Origin: Mycobacterium sp. 1274756.6 | GTDB lineage: Bacteria > Actinomycetota > Actinomycetes > Mycobacteriales > Mycobacteriaceae | Assembly: GCF_001668625.1 (NCBI RefSeq) | Contig: NZ_LZLJ01000016.1 | Location: 1 to 64,000 of the forward strand | Direction: 5' to 3' | DNA: 64,000 nucleotides | Shown here: in pieces, positions 10,008 through 18,422 of the stretch | Layout: the number at the start of each line of letters is the position of its first letter | Position numbering within the stretch: the stretch's first letter is position 1 | Program-made: the position numbers and the translations under genes | Notes under the pieces: model-generated | Seen by the model: only the letters and a program-made list of their open reading frames with translations | Databases searched by the model: none | Told to the model about the DNA's origin: nothing

Positions 10008-11102
10008 GTGGTGCTCGACTGGATGCACAGGACCTTGCGCGCGACCCGGCGACCGGTCATCGGCGCCGTGGTGGGCCTCACCGTGCTGGCGGGCGCGCTG
10101 AGCGCCAGCGGGCACGCGGACCCCGCCGATGACGCTCTGACCAGGCTCAACGAGCTGTCGCGGCAGGCCGAGCAGACCACCGAGGCCATGCACAGCGCCC
10201 AACTCGACTACGACGAGAAGCTCGCCGCCCAGCAGGCCGCGGAACAGCAGCACGAGCAGGACCAGGCCGCCGTCGACGCCGCGCGCGAGCGCCTGGACTC
10301 CTACCAGAGCGCCGTCGACGGATTCGCCGCCACCATGTACATGGGCGGGCGCACCGACGGCTTCGACGCGATCATGACCGCCAACTCCCCGCAGGCCGTC
10401 ATCGACAAGCTCTCCGTGCAGCAGGTCATGGGCACCGAGATGTCCACCCAGATGTCGCAGTACCGCACCGCGGGCCGGGAGGCCGCCGCCGCCGAGCAGG
10501 CCTCGGCGAAGTCGGCGGCCGACGCCAAGTCCGCCGCGGACCAGGCCGCCGAGGTGCGCGCCGGACTGATCAGCAAGCAGCGCGAGCTGCAGACCCAGAT
10601 CGCCATCGTCAAGGCCCAGTACCAGGCGCTCACCCCGGTGCAGCGCACCGCGCTGGCCGACGTCGGAACGCCGCCCGAGGCGCTGCCCGCCCCGCCCGAG
10701 GCCGCGCCCGGCACCCCGCCGGACGCGCTGCTGCCCAACCTCGGCGGGGGTTCGGGGGCCGGCGCGGTCGCGGTGCAGGCGGCGCTGACCCGGGTCGGCT
10801 CGCCCTACTCCTGGGGCGGCTCCGGCCCCGGCGCGTTCGACTGCTCCGGGCTGGTGATGTGGGCCTTCCAGCAGGCCGGCATCTCGTTGCCGCATTCCAG
10901 CTATGCGATGGCCGCCGGCGGCCAGCCGGTCTCGCTGTCCGAGCTGCAGCCCGGCGACGTGCTCAGCTTCTACTCCGACGCGTCGCACGTCGGCCTCTAC
11001 ATCGGCGACGGGATGATCGTGCACGCCTCCACCTACGGGGTGCCGGTCGCGGTGGTGCCGATGACCGCCTCCGGCCCGATCTACAACGCCCGCCGTTACT
11101 GA
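10008..11102 (+). CDS. NlpC/P60 peptidoglycan hydrolase, secreted
   Basis: An Rv2190c-like D,L-endopeptidase of 364 residues. An N-terminal signal peptide (about 1-38, cleavage after SGHA) precedes a long coiled-coil region (about 45-215) rich in Gln, Ala and Glu, as in RipA-type enzymes where the coil is autoinhibitory or scaffolding. A Pro-rich linker (about 220-245) leads to the NlpC/P60 domain. Catalytic Cys279 lies in FDCSGL, the His in SHVGLYIG and the third polar residue in IVHAST. GTG 10008 has GAGGA seven bases upstream. It likely cuts stem peptides during growth or daughter separation. Confidence 0.92.
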   Translation: MVLDWMHRTLRATRRPVIGAVVGLTVLAGALSASGHADPADDALTRLNELSRQAEQTTEAMHSAQLDYDEKLAAQQAAEQQHEQDQAAVDAARERLDSYQSAVDGFAATMYMGGRTDGFDAIMTANSPQAVIDKLSVQQVMGTEMSTQMSQYRTAGREAAAAEQASAKSAADAKSAADQAAEVRAGLISKQRELQTQIAIVKAQYQALTPVQRTALADVGTPPEALPAPPEAAPGTPPDALLPNLGGGSGAGAVAVQAALTRVGSPYSWGGSGPGAFDCSGLVMWAFQQAGISLPHSSYAMAAGGQPVSLSELQPGDVLSFYSDASHVGLYIGDGMIVHASTYGVPVAVVPMTASGPIYNARRY

Positions 11103-11121
11103 TCGTCGCGCCGCCGCGCTG

Positions 11122-11913
11122 GTGGCGCTGCTGCTGATCGAATTGGTCGCCGCCGCCGCGGTGCTGCTGCACCGCGCCGACGAGCCCGGCTCGCGCGCGG
11201 CCGAACCGGATGCGCTGCTGGTGGGGGACGGGCGCGCGGTCGAACTGCTCGGCGGCGGTACGGCCGCGACCGACGCGCTGCTGGCCCGGGTCGCCACCGA
11301 GATCGGGCCGGCCACCGCCGCCGTGGAAGAGTTCTGGGGGCTGGACTGGCCGCACCGCATCGTGATCGAGGCCACCGCCACGAACGCGCAGTTCCGCGCC
11401 GCGGTGGCCGCCCCGGTGGCCGCCGACACCGCGGCGGTGGCGATCGCCACCCGGGTCGACCCGGCCCGACGGCGTGCGGCGGGTCAGCGGATCGTGCTGG
11501 CGCCCGGGGCCGCCGCGATGAGCGCTGCGGCATTGCGAATCGTGCTGCGCCACGAACTGTTTCACTACGCCACCCGCGCGGTCACCGCGCTGGACGCCCC
11601 GCGCTGGCTGGTGGAGGGGGTCGCCGACTACGTGGCCCGCGAGACCGACCCGGCGGTGCCGCCCGGCGCCGAGCTGACCCTGCCCTCGGACGCCGAACTG
11701 GATACCCCCGGGCCGCACCGCAACACCGCCTACGACCGGGCCTGGTGGTTTTCCCGCTTCGTCGCCGACCGCTACGGGCCGCAGCGACTGCGCGACCTCT
11801 ATGTGGCCGCCTGCGGCGTCGATCATGTCGGCCTGCCCGCCGCCGTGCGCGCCAGCCTGGGTGTCGAGTTGCCGCGGTTGCTCGCGCAGTGGCAGCGGTG
11901 GGCGACCGGTTAG
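11122..11913 (+). CDS. Membrane-anchored zinc metalloprotease-like protein (HELFH)
   Basis: Rv2189c-like, 263 residues. A short N-terminal hydrophobic helix (about 1-17) anchors it or acts as signal. The metal motif HELFHYATRA (about residue 142) and a downstream Glu in LVEGVADYVARE (about 163-175) form a gluzincin-like HExxH...E arrangement. There is no RBS; it follows the NlpC/P60 stop by 19 bases. The substrate is unknown. The position between a peptidoglycan hydrolase and a PIM mannosyltransferase suggests envelope maintenance. Confidence 0.75.
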   Translation: MALLLIELVAAAAVLLHRADEPGSRAAEPDALLVGDGRAVELLGGGTAATDALLARVATEIGPATAAVEEFWGLDWPHRIVIEATATNAQFRAAVAAPVAADTAAVAIATRVDPARRRAAGQRIVLAPGAAAMSAAALRIVLRHELFHYATRAVTALDAPRWLVEGVADYVARETDPAVPPGAELTLPSDAELDTPGPHRNTAYDRAWWFSRFVADRYGPQRLRDLYVAACGVDHVGLPAAVRASLGVELPRLLAQWQRWATG

Positions 11914-11916
11914 CCT
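11911..11916 (+). promoter_or_regulatory. Candidate -10 for leaderless pimB'
   Basis: TAGCCT begins with the TAG stop codon of the preceding gene and ends six bases before the pimB' GTG, fitting a leaderless start. Confidence 0.45.
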
Positions 11917-11922
11917 GCTGAC

Positions 11923-13065
11923 GTGACCCGGGTACTGCTGGTAACCAACGACTTCCCGCCGCGGCCCGGCGGCATCCAGTCCTACCTGGAGCAACTGGTG
12001 GGTCGACTGGTCGGCGCCGGCGACCAGCAGGTCGTCGTCTACGCCCCGGCCTGGAAGGGCGACGCGGCCTACGACGCCGCGGCCGAGACCGCCGGGTACC
12101 CGGTGGTGCGCCACCCCGGAAGCCTGATGCTGCCGGTGCCCACGGTGGAGTCGCGGATGCGGGCGCTGATCGCCGAACACGAAATCGACACCGTCTGGTT
12201 CGGCGCGGCCGCGCCGCTGGCGCTGCTGGCCCCGGCCGCCCGGCGCGCCGGCGCCCGGCGGGTGCTGGCCAGCACCCACGGCCACGAAGTCGGCTGGTCG
12301 ATGCTTCCGGTGGCCCGCTCGGTGCTGCGCCGCATCGGCGATCACACCGACACGGTCACCTTCGTCAGCCACTACACGCGCGGCCGGTTCGCCAGCGCAT
12401 TCGGCCCGGCGGCGGCGCTCGAACACCTGCCGCCGGGGGTGGACACCGAGCGGTTCCGGCCCGACCCGGCCGCCCGGGCCGAGCTGCGGGCCCGCTACGG
12501 ACTGGGGGAGCGGCCCACCGTGGTGTGCCTGTCCCGGCTGGTGCCGCGCAAGGGCCAGGACATGCTCATCCGGGCACTGCCGCAGATCCGCCGCCGCGTC
12601 GACGGGGCCGCGCTGGTCGTCGTCGGCGGCGGGCCCTACCGCGCCAAGCTGGCGCAGCTGGCCGAGCGCACCGGTGTCGGCGACCACGTCACGTTCACCG
12701 GCGGGGTCGCCGCGTCGGAGTTGCCCGCCCACCACGCCCTGGCCGACGTGTTCGCGATGCCGTGCCGCACCCGCGGGGCCGGGCTGGACGTGGAAGGGCT
12801 GGGCATCGTGTTCCTGGAGGCCTCGGCCACCGGCGTCCCGGTGGTCGCCGGCGACTCGGGTGGGGCCCCGGAAACGGTGCAGGACAACAAGACCGGCCTG
12901 GTGGTCGACGGCCGCGCCGTCGACCAGATCGCCGAGGCCGTCAGCGGGCTGCTGGCCGAGCCCGACCGGGCGGCCGCCATGGGCGCCGCCGGACGCGACT
13001 GGGTCAGCGCCCAGTGGCGCTGGGACGTGCTGACCGAGCGGCTGGCGGGCCTGCTGCGCGGGTGA
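11923..13065 (+). CDS. pimB: GDP-mannose-dependent PIM1 mannosyltransferase PimB'
   Basis: A GT4-family glycosyltransferase of 380 residues (M. tuberculosis PimB' 385). It adds the second mannose to phosphatidyl-myo-inositol mannoside on the cytoplasmic face, feeding LM and LAM synthesis. Visible are the N-terminal GGIQSYLEQL glycine-rich loop, the donor-site segment LSRLVPRKGQD (about 200) and the E-x7-E motif in EGLGIVFLEA (about 290). It ends three bases short of the convergent fadD15 stop with no hairpin between. Confidence 0.92.
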   Translation: MTRVLLVTNDFPPRPGGIQSYLEQLVGRLVGAGDQQVVVYAPAWKGDAAYDAAAETAGYPVVRHPGSLMLPVPTVESRMRALIAEHEIDTVWFGAAAPLALLAPAARRAGARRVLASTHGHEVGWSMLPVARSVLRRIGDHTDTVTFVSHYTRGRFASAFGPAAALEHLPPGVDTERFRPDPAARAELRARYGLGERPTVVCLSRLVPRKGQDMLIRALPQIRRRVDGAALVVVGGGPYRAKLAQLAERTGVGDHVTFTGGVAASELPAHHALADVFAMPCRTRGAGLDVEGLGIVFLEASATGVPVVAGDSGGAPETVQDNKTGLVVDGRAVDQIAEAVSGLLAEPDRAAAMGAAGRDWVSAQWRWDVLTERLAGLLRG

Positions 13066-13068
13066 GCG

Positions 13069-14892
13069 TTACCGGCGCCGGCCCGCGTCGGCGGCCTCGC
13101 CGTAGATCGCGGCGATCTCGTCGGCGAACTTCTCGGCCACCACCTTGCGCTTGACCTTCATCGTCGGGGTCAGTTCACCGGTCTCCTCGGTGAAATCACT
13201 CGGCAGGATCCGGAACTTGCGGATCGACTCGGCATGCGACACCGCGAGATTGGCCTGCTTGACCGCGGCGTCCACCTCCGCCAGCAGGTCCGGGTCGGTG
13301 GCCAGATCCGCCACGGTCGCTCCGCCGTCCTTGCTGTTGCGCTGCTTCCAGCCGTCGAACGACTCCGGGTCGATGGTGATCAGCGCGCCGACGAACGGCT
13401 TGGCGTCGCCGACGGCCATCGCCTGACTGATCAGCGGGTGCGCCCGCAACTGGTCCTCGAGCACCGAGGGGGCGACGTTCTTGCCGCCGGCGGTGACGAT
13501 GATCTCCTTCTTGCGCCCGGTGATCGTCAAGAACCCGTCGTCGTCGATCGAGCCCAGGTCACCGGTCTTGAGCCAGCCGTCGGCGAACGTGTCGGCGGTG
13601 GCCTCCTCGTTGTTCCAGTAGCCGGTGAACACCACCCCGCCGCGCACCTGCAACTCGCTGTCCTCGGCGATGCGCATGCTGTTGCCCGGCAACAACTGTC
13701 CGACCGTGCCGACCTTCACCGCGCCGATCTGGTTGACGGTGATCGCCGCGCAGGTCTCGGTCATGCCGTAGCCCTCGTAGATGGTCAACCCGACCCCGCG
13801 GTAGAAGTGCCCCAGCCACTTACCCAGCGGCCCGCCGCCGGAGATCGACGCCCGGCAGTCGCCGCCGAGGGCGTCGCGCAGCTTGTGGTAGACCAGCCGG
13901 TCGAACAGGGCGTGCTTGGCGCGCAACCACAGTCCCGGCCCGCCCTCGTCGAGCGACTTGCTCCAGGCCACCGCCGTGTCGGCGGCGGCGCTGAAGATGC
14001 GCCCCTTGCCGCCGTCCGCGGCGTTCTGCGCGGCGGTGTTGTAGACCTTCTCGAACACCCGCGGCACCGAGACCACCACGGTCGGTTTGAACGTGGCGAA
14101 CAGCGGAACCAGGTTCTTGATGTCGCTGGTGAACCCGACGGTGACCTTGTTGACGAACGCGGCCAACGTGATCGAGCGGGCGAAGACGTGCGCCATCGGC
14201 AGGAACGTCAGCATCCGGGCGTCCTCGCTCAACAGCGACGGCAGCACCGCCTTGGCGCCGCGCGCCTCATAGACCAGGTTGGCGTGGGTGAGCTGGCAGC
14301 CCTTGGGCCGGCCGGTGGTGCCCGAGGTGTAGATCAGCGTGGCCAGATCCGTCGAGCGCACCGCCGACAGCCGGCTGGCCACCTCCGCGGAGTCGACCTG
14401 CGCGCCCGCCTCGGCCAGCCGGGTGAACGCCGGGGTCTCGGCGCCGTCGATGACCAGGGTCTCCTTGAGCGCGGTGCCCTCCCCGGCGGCGTCGGCCACC
14501 GTCGCGGCATGCTGGTCGGTCTCGGCGACCACCAGCACCGCACCGGAATCCCGTAGCACCCAGTTGACCTGGTGGGTGGAGGAGGTTTCGTAGATCGGCA
14601 CCAGCACCGCGCCGACGGCCAGGATCGCCAGGTCCACCAGCACCCACTCGTAGCGGGTCGCCGAGAGCAATCCCACCCGGTCGCCGGGCTGCACCCCCAG
14701 ACCGATCAGCCCGCGGGCCAGCGTGCGGACCTGGTCGGCGGCCTCGGCGCAGGTGACGTCGGTCCAGGCGCCGTCGACCTGGCGTTGGAAGATCACCTCG
14801 TCGGGATTGTCGCGTTCGTGGTCGAAGATCGCAGTCGCGAGCGTGTCGCGGTCGTCGACCGGGAACGACGCCGGAACAGTGAATTCACGCAC
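13069..14892 (-). CDS. fadD15: Long-chain fatty-acid-CoA ligase
   Basis: FadD15, 607 residues (about 600 in M. tuberculosis), an ANL-superfamily acyl-CoA synthetase. Motifs are the ATP loop [11 protein letters not shown] (about residue 189), GYGMTET (about 373), the hinge-proximal KTGDLG (about 443), [14 protein letters not shown] and a C-terminal TMKVKRK with the likely catalytic lysine. GTG start at 14892 with GGAGAGG about ten bases upstream. TAGGGT at 14942-14937 (minus) could be its -10, giving a leader of about 40 bases. Confidence 0.95.
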   Translation of the reverse strand: MREFTVPASFPVDDRDTLATAIFDHERDNPDEVIFQRQVDGAWTDVTCAEAADQVRTLARGLIGLGVQPGDRVGLLSATRYEWVLVDLAILAVGAVLVPIYETSSTHQVNWVLRDSGAVLVVAETDQHAATVADAAGEGTALKETLVIDGAETPAFTRLAEAGAQVDSAEVASRLSAVRSTDLATLIYTSGTTGRPKGCQLTHANLVYEARGAKAVLPSLLSEDARMLTFLPMAHVFARSITLAAFVNKVTVGFTSDIKNLVPLFATFKPTVVVSVPRVFEKVYNTAAQNAADGGKGRIFSAAADTAVAWSKSLDEGGPGLWLRAKHALFDRLVYHKLRDALGGDCRASISGGGPLGKWLGHFYRGVGLTIYEGYGMTETCAAITVNQIGAVKVGTVGQLLPGNSMRIAEDSELQVRGGVVFTGYWNNEEATADTFADGWLKTGDLGSIDDDGFLTITGRKKEIIVTAGGKNVAPSVLEDQLRAHPLISQAMAVGDAKPFVGALITIDPESFDGWKQRNSKDGGATVADLATDPDLLAEVDAAVKQANLAVSHAESIRKFRILPSDFTEETGELTPTMKVKRKVVAEKFADEIAAIYGEAADAGRRR

Positions 14893-15010
14893 TTTGCTGA
14901 CCTCTCCAACATCGTGGCGGGCGGTTCGCCGTCCACCCTAGACCGCGCCGGTGTGACTGGGTTCACCTCCGCCGTTAACGACGGCCGCGGCGGTATGTGA
15001 AGCTAGGGCG

Positions 15011-15400
15011 GTGCACAGCATCCAGGTCGCCGACGAGACGTTCATCGCCGCCGACGCCGCCACGGTCGGCGCGGCCGTCGGCGACCGCGCCAACTGGCGA
15101 CGGTGGTGGCCGGATCTGCTGCTGCAGGTCGTCGAGGACCGGGGGGAGCTGGGGGTGCGGTGGACGGTGAGCGGCCCGCTCACCGGCACCATGGAGATCT
15201 GGCTGGAACCCTGCCTCGACGGGGTGCTACTGCACTATTTCCTGCACGCCGAACCCAGCGGCGCGGCGGCCTGGCAGCTGGCCCGGATGAACCTGCCCGC
15301 GCTGACCCACCGGCGTCGCGTCGCGGGCAAGGCCATGTCGTTCGAACTCAAACAGACCCTGGAGGCCGACCGGCCGATCGGCGTCGCTCCGCGGGCCTGA
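15011..15400 (+). CDS. SRPBCC-fold protein, Rv2186c-like
   Basis: A 129-residue protein, the same length as Rv2186c. The pattern (TFIAADAATVGAAV near the start, WWPDL, TGTMEIWLEPCLDGV, long C-terminal helix) fits the polyketide-cyclase/START-like fold that binds hydrophobic ligands. GTG start, no clear RBS, so translation may be leaderless. It is divergent from fadD15 and precedes a second SRPBCC gene. A lipid-ligand role is inferred only. Confidence 0.75.
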   Translation: MHSIQVADETFIAADAATVGAAVGDRANWRRWWPDLLLQVVEDRGELGVRWTVSGPLTGTMEIWLEPCLDGVLLHYFLHAEPSGAAAWQLARMNLPALTHRRRVAGKAMSFELKQTLEADRPIGVAPRA

Positions 15401-15500
15401 CCGACCCCGTCGGACCGCGCCCTGGCCGACCCGGCGGCGGGCGCGGCAGGGTAGGTTCTTGCCTGGGGGAGTACAGGCGTAGCGAGCAGGAAGCATTTTC

Positions 15501-15938
15501 GTGACGGACAAGACGGCGCAGACCATCTACATCGAGGCCGAACCCGCAGCGGTGATGGCTGTCATCGCCGACATCGGCTCCTACCCCGAATGGGTTTCGG
15601 AGTACAAGCAGGCCGAGGTGTTGGAGGCCGACGCGGACGGCTACCCGAAACAGGCCCGGCTGCAGTTGGACGCCGCGGTCATCAAAGACACCATGGTGCT
15701 GTCTTACGACTGGCCCGCCGACCGCAACTCGGTGCGCTGGTCGCTGGTCTCCAGTTCGCTGCTCAAGGCGCTCGAGGGCGCGTACCTGTTGCGCCCCAAG
15801 GGTTCCGGCACCGAGGTCACCTACGAACTGTCGGTGGACCTGATGGTGCCGATGATCGGCCTGCTCAAGCGCAAAGCGGAGCGCCGGCTGACCGACACCG
15901 CGCTGAAGGACCTGAAGAAACGAGTCGAGGCTGAGTGA
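15501..15938 (+). CDS. SRPBCC (polyketide cyclase/START-like) protein, TB16.3-like
   Basis: 145 residues (Rv2185c/TB16.3 is 144). It has the typical opening with IYIEAEPAAVMAVIADIGSYPEW, a central beta sheet and a C-terminal helix ending LKDLKKRVEAE. The fold forms a hydrophobic cavity, but the ligand is unknown. GTG 15501 with AGGAAG upstream; TAGGTT at 15452-15457 is a plausible -10. Its last codons overlap the beginning of the ATPase frame, which depends on it for translation. Confidence 0.8.
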   Translation: MTDKTAQTIYIEAEPAAVMAVIADIGSYPEWVSEYKQAEVLEADADGYPKQARLQLDAAVIKDTMVLSYDWPADRNSVRWSLVSSSLLKALEGAYLLRPKGSGTEVTYELSVDLMVPMIGLLKRKAERRLTDTALKDLKKRVEAE

Positions 15939-17196
15939 GAACGCCACGGCCCCGGCGTCCGGCCCGGCCCGCATCAGCCTGTTCGTCGGCAAGGGTGGAG
16001 TAGGCAAGTCCACCCTCGCCGCGGCGACCGCGGTGCGCGACGCCGCCGCCGGCGAACGGGTGTTGCTGGTCTCCACCGACCAGGCGCATTCGCTCGGCGA
16101 CGTGCTCGGTGTGGCGGTGGCCCCGACCGGACGCCGCGATCCGGTCCGGGTTCGTCTCGACGACGGTGTCGAGGACGTCGGCTCCCTCGACGCGCTCGCC
16201 CTGGACACCCTGGCGCTGCTGGCGGACCGGTGGCGGCAGCTGGCCGCGGCGCTGGCCGCCCGCTTCCCCGACTCCGAACTGGGAACCCTGGCGCCGGAGG
16301 AACTGTCGGCGCTGCCCGGCGTGCAGGAGGTGCTCGGGCTGCACGAGGTCGGCGAGCTGGCGGAGTGCGGCCGCTGGGACCACGTCGTGGTGGACTGCGC
16401 CTCGACCGCCGACGCGCTGCGGATGCTGACCCTGCCGGGCACCTTCGCGCTGTATGCGGAACGGGCCTGGCCGCGGCACCGCAGGCTGACCGCCGCCGAC
16501 GGTGCGACCGCCGCGATCGCGCTGCTGCTCGAAGGGCTGTCGGCGGGGGCGGAACGACTCACCGCGCTGCTCACCGATGGTGAGCGGGTCGGCGCGCACC
16601 TGGTCCTCACCGCCGAACGGGTGGTGGCCGCCGAGGCGGCGCGCACCCTGGGCTCGCTGGCCCTGATGGGGGTGCGGATCGAGGAACTTATCGTCAACCA
16701 GGTTCTGCTGCAAGACGATTCGTACGAATACCACAACCTGCCCGCCCATCCCGCCTTCGACTGGTACGCCGAGCGCATCGCCGAGCAGCGCGCGGTGCTC
16801 GAGGAGCTGGACAACACGATCGGCGACGTCGCGCTGGTGCTGGCCCCGCACCTGGCCGGCGAGCCGATCGGCCCCAAGGCGCTGGCGGATCTGCTCGCCG
16901 CGATCCGGCGCCGGGACGGGTCGGCCCCGCCGGGCCCGCTGCGGCCGACGGTGGACCGCGAATCGGGATCGGGATTGGGGTCGGTGTACCGGCTGCGTCT
17001 AGAGTTGCCTCAGGTCGACCCCGGCACGTTGAAACTGGGCCGGGTCGGTGACGACCTGATCATCGGTGCCGGCGGTATGCGGCGGCGGGTCCGACTCGCC
17101 TCGGTGCTGCGGCGGTGCACGGTGATCGACGCGGCACTGCGCGGCACGGAGCTGACGGTGCGTTTCCGACCGAACCCGGAGGTGTGGCCCAAATGA
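15931..17196 (+). CDS. Get3/ArsA-like P-loop ATPase with C-terminal HSP20-like domain
   Basis: Rv2184c-like. The Walker A motif VGKGGVGKST (bases 15985-16014), switch I STDQAHSLGD (about residue 50), switch II VVDCASTADAL and the late LAPHLAGEPIG are those of Get3/ArsA ATPases. The C-terminal 65 residues (VYRLRLELP...RFRPNPEVW) look like the ArsA_HSP20 alpha-crystallin-like domain. The frame opens after a TGA at 15913-15915. The only start-like codon before Walker A is CTG 15931, which overlaps the previous stop; the first GTG (16033) would remove Walker A. The 421-residue form is therefore preferred, with the start uncertain. Arsenite-binding cysteines are not evident, so a chaperone or membrane-protein/lipid role is more likely than arsenic transport. 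Confidence 0.8.
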   Translation: MSENATAPASGPARISLFVGKGGVGKSTLAAATAVRDAAAGERVLLVSTDQAHSLGDVLGVAVAPTGRRDPVRVRLDDGVEDVGSLDALALDTLALLADRWRQLAAALAARFPDSELGTLAPEELSALPGVQEVLGLHEVGELAECGRWDHVVVDCASTADALRMLTLPGTFALYAERAWPRHRRLTAADGATAAIALLLEGLSAGAERLTALLTDGERVGAHLVLTAERVVAAEAARTLGSLALMGVRIEELIVNQVLLQDDSYEYHNLPAHPAFDWYAERIAEQRAVLEELDNTIGDVALVLAPHLAGEPIGPKALADLLAAIRRRDGSAPPGPLRPTVDRESGSGLGSVYRLRLELPQVDPGTLKLGRVGDDLIIGAGGMRRRVRLASVLRRCTVIDAALRGTELTVRFRPNPEVWPK

Positions 17197-17543
17197 CCGG
17201 CGTGCACCCCGACCTCGGTGAGCTCGGCCCCGAACTGCGGCGCATCGCCCGGGCCGTCCTCGACGGCGTCGACCCGACGCTGCGGGCGGTGGCCGCCGCC
17301 GCCGTCGCGGGGGATCCCGGCAAATGCCAGCAGGTGTGGTGCCCGGTGTGCGCGCTGGCCGCGCTGGCCGGCGGCGAACAGCACCCGCTGCTCGACGTGA
17401 TCGCCGAGCACAGCGTGGCGCTGCTGACGGTCATCCGCGCCATGGTCGACAACTCCGGGGCCGGGCCGGTCGACGGCGCGCCGGTGGGCGAGGAGCGGGC
17501 CCGGACCGGCTACCAACACATCCCGGTGGACGTCGAAGAGTAA
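17193..17543 (+). CDS. Small Cys-containing protein, Rv2183c-like
   Basis: 116 residues; the ATG overlaps the ATPase stop (ATGA). Mostly helical, with CQQVWCPVCALAALAGG (C-x5-C-x2-C, about residues 45-61) as its one striking feature, followed by HPLLDVIAEHSVALL. It could be a metal-binding or redox partner of the ATPase. No known function; tight coupling with the Get3-like gene is the main clue. Confidence 0.75.
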   Translation: MTGVHPDLGELGPELRRIARAVLDGVDPTLRAVAAAAVAGDPGKCQQVWCPVCALAALAGGEQHPLLDVIAEHSVALLTVIRAMVDNSGAGPVDGAPVGEERARTGYQHIPVDVEE

Positions 17544-17573
17544 TCCACAGGTGGCCGGTACCCGCCCGGCGAG

Positions 17574-17579
17574 TAAAGT
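17574..17579 (+). promoter_or_regulatory. Candidate -10 for acyltransferase gene
   Basis: TAAAGT matches TANNNT in the 82-base gap upstream of the PlsC gene and would give a leader of about 40 bases containing its GGGAGGGG ribosome site. Confidence 0.3.
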
Positions 17580-17625
17580 TGACCCGCAGAGCACGTGTCG
17601 GCGGACGGGCGAATCGGGAGGGGCC

Positions 17626-18354
17626 ATGTGGTACTGGCTATTCAAGTACATCTTCATGGGCCCGCTGCTGAGCCTGCTGGGCCGCCCGAAGGTGGAAGGC
17701 CTCGAGCACGTCCCGCCGTCGGGGGCGGCGATTCTGGCCAGCAACCACCTGGCCGTCGCGGACAGCTTCTACCTGCCGCTGGTGGTGCGCCGGCGCATCA
17801 CGTTCCTGGCGAAAGCGGAGTACTTCACCGGCACCGGCGTCAAGGGCTGGTTCACCCGGTGGTTCTACAGCGTCTCCGGGCAGGTGCCCATCGACCGCAC
17901 CAGCGCCGACGCCGCGCAGGCCGCCCTGGACACCGCCAAGCGGCTGCTGGAGGAGGGCAAACTGCTCGGCATGTACCCGGAGGGCACCCGCTCACCGGAC
18001 GGCCGGCTCTACAAGGGCAAGACCGGCCTGGCCCGGCTGGCGCTGGAGACCGGCATCCCGGTGATCCCGGTCGCCATGATCGGCACCGACGTGGTCAACC
18101 CACCCGGCAGCAAGATGTGGCGCTTCGGGCGGGTCACCGTCCGGTTCGGCAAGCCGATGGACTTCTCCCGCTTCGACGGGCTCGGCGGTAACCGGTTCAT
18201 CGAGCGGGCCGTCATCGACGAGGTGATGTACGAGCTGATGGGCCTGTCCGGGCAGGAGTACGTCGACATCTACGCGGCCAGCATCAAAGACGGCAGCCAG
18301 CAGGCCCCGGTCGATCAGATCGGCGACCGGATCTCCGAGCAGGCGGCCGGGTAG
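17626..18354 (+). CDS. 1-acylglycerol-3-phosphate acyltransferase (PlsC family)
   Basis: Rv2182c-like, 242 residues. Acyltransferase motif I NHLAVAD (H-x4-D, about residue 41), motif II around GQVPIDR, motif III PEGTRSPDG (about 121) and motif IV with GIPVIPVAMIGT are all present. It would transfer an acyl chain from acyl-CoA to lysophosphatidic acid or a related glycerolipid at the membrane. ATG 17626 is preceded by GGGAGGGG. Upstream in-frame codons exist but lack an RBS and homology. Next to PIM and SRPBCC genes it fits a lipid-assembly neighbourhood. Confidence 0.9.
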   Translation: MWYWLFKYIFMGPLLSLLGRPKVEGLEHVPPSGAAILASNHLAVADSFYLPLVVRRRITFLAKAEYFTGTGVKGWFTRWFYSVSGQVPIDRTSADAAQAALDTAKRLLEEGKLLGMYPEGTRSPDGRLYKGKTGLARLALETGIPVIPVAMIGTDVVNPPGSKMWRFGRVTVRFGKPMDFSRFDGLGGNRFIERAVIDEVMYELMGLSGQEYVDIYAASIKDGSQQAPVDQIGDRISEQAAG

Positions 18355-18410
18355 GGCGCACCGGCGACGCGCCGGGTCGAGCGCCGCTGCCCAAGACGCC
18401 CGGAGCGGAC

Positions 18411-18416
18411 TACGTT
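18411..18416 (+). promoter_or_regulatory. Candidate -10, leaderless start
   Basis: TACGTT ends six bases before ATG 18423 and no Shine-Dalgarno sequence intervenes, fitting a leaderless transcript for the following membrane protein. Confidence 0.45.
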
Positions 18417-18422
18417 GCACAC

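Noticed and set aside
15348..16877. Long minus-strand frames over the SRPBCC and ATPase genes
   Set aside because: Ser/Arg-rich translations without motifs; the plus strand has clear family signatures.
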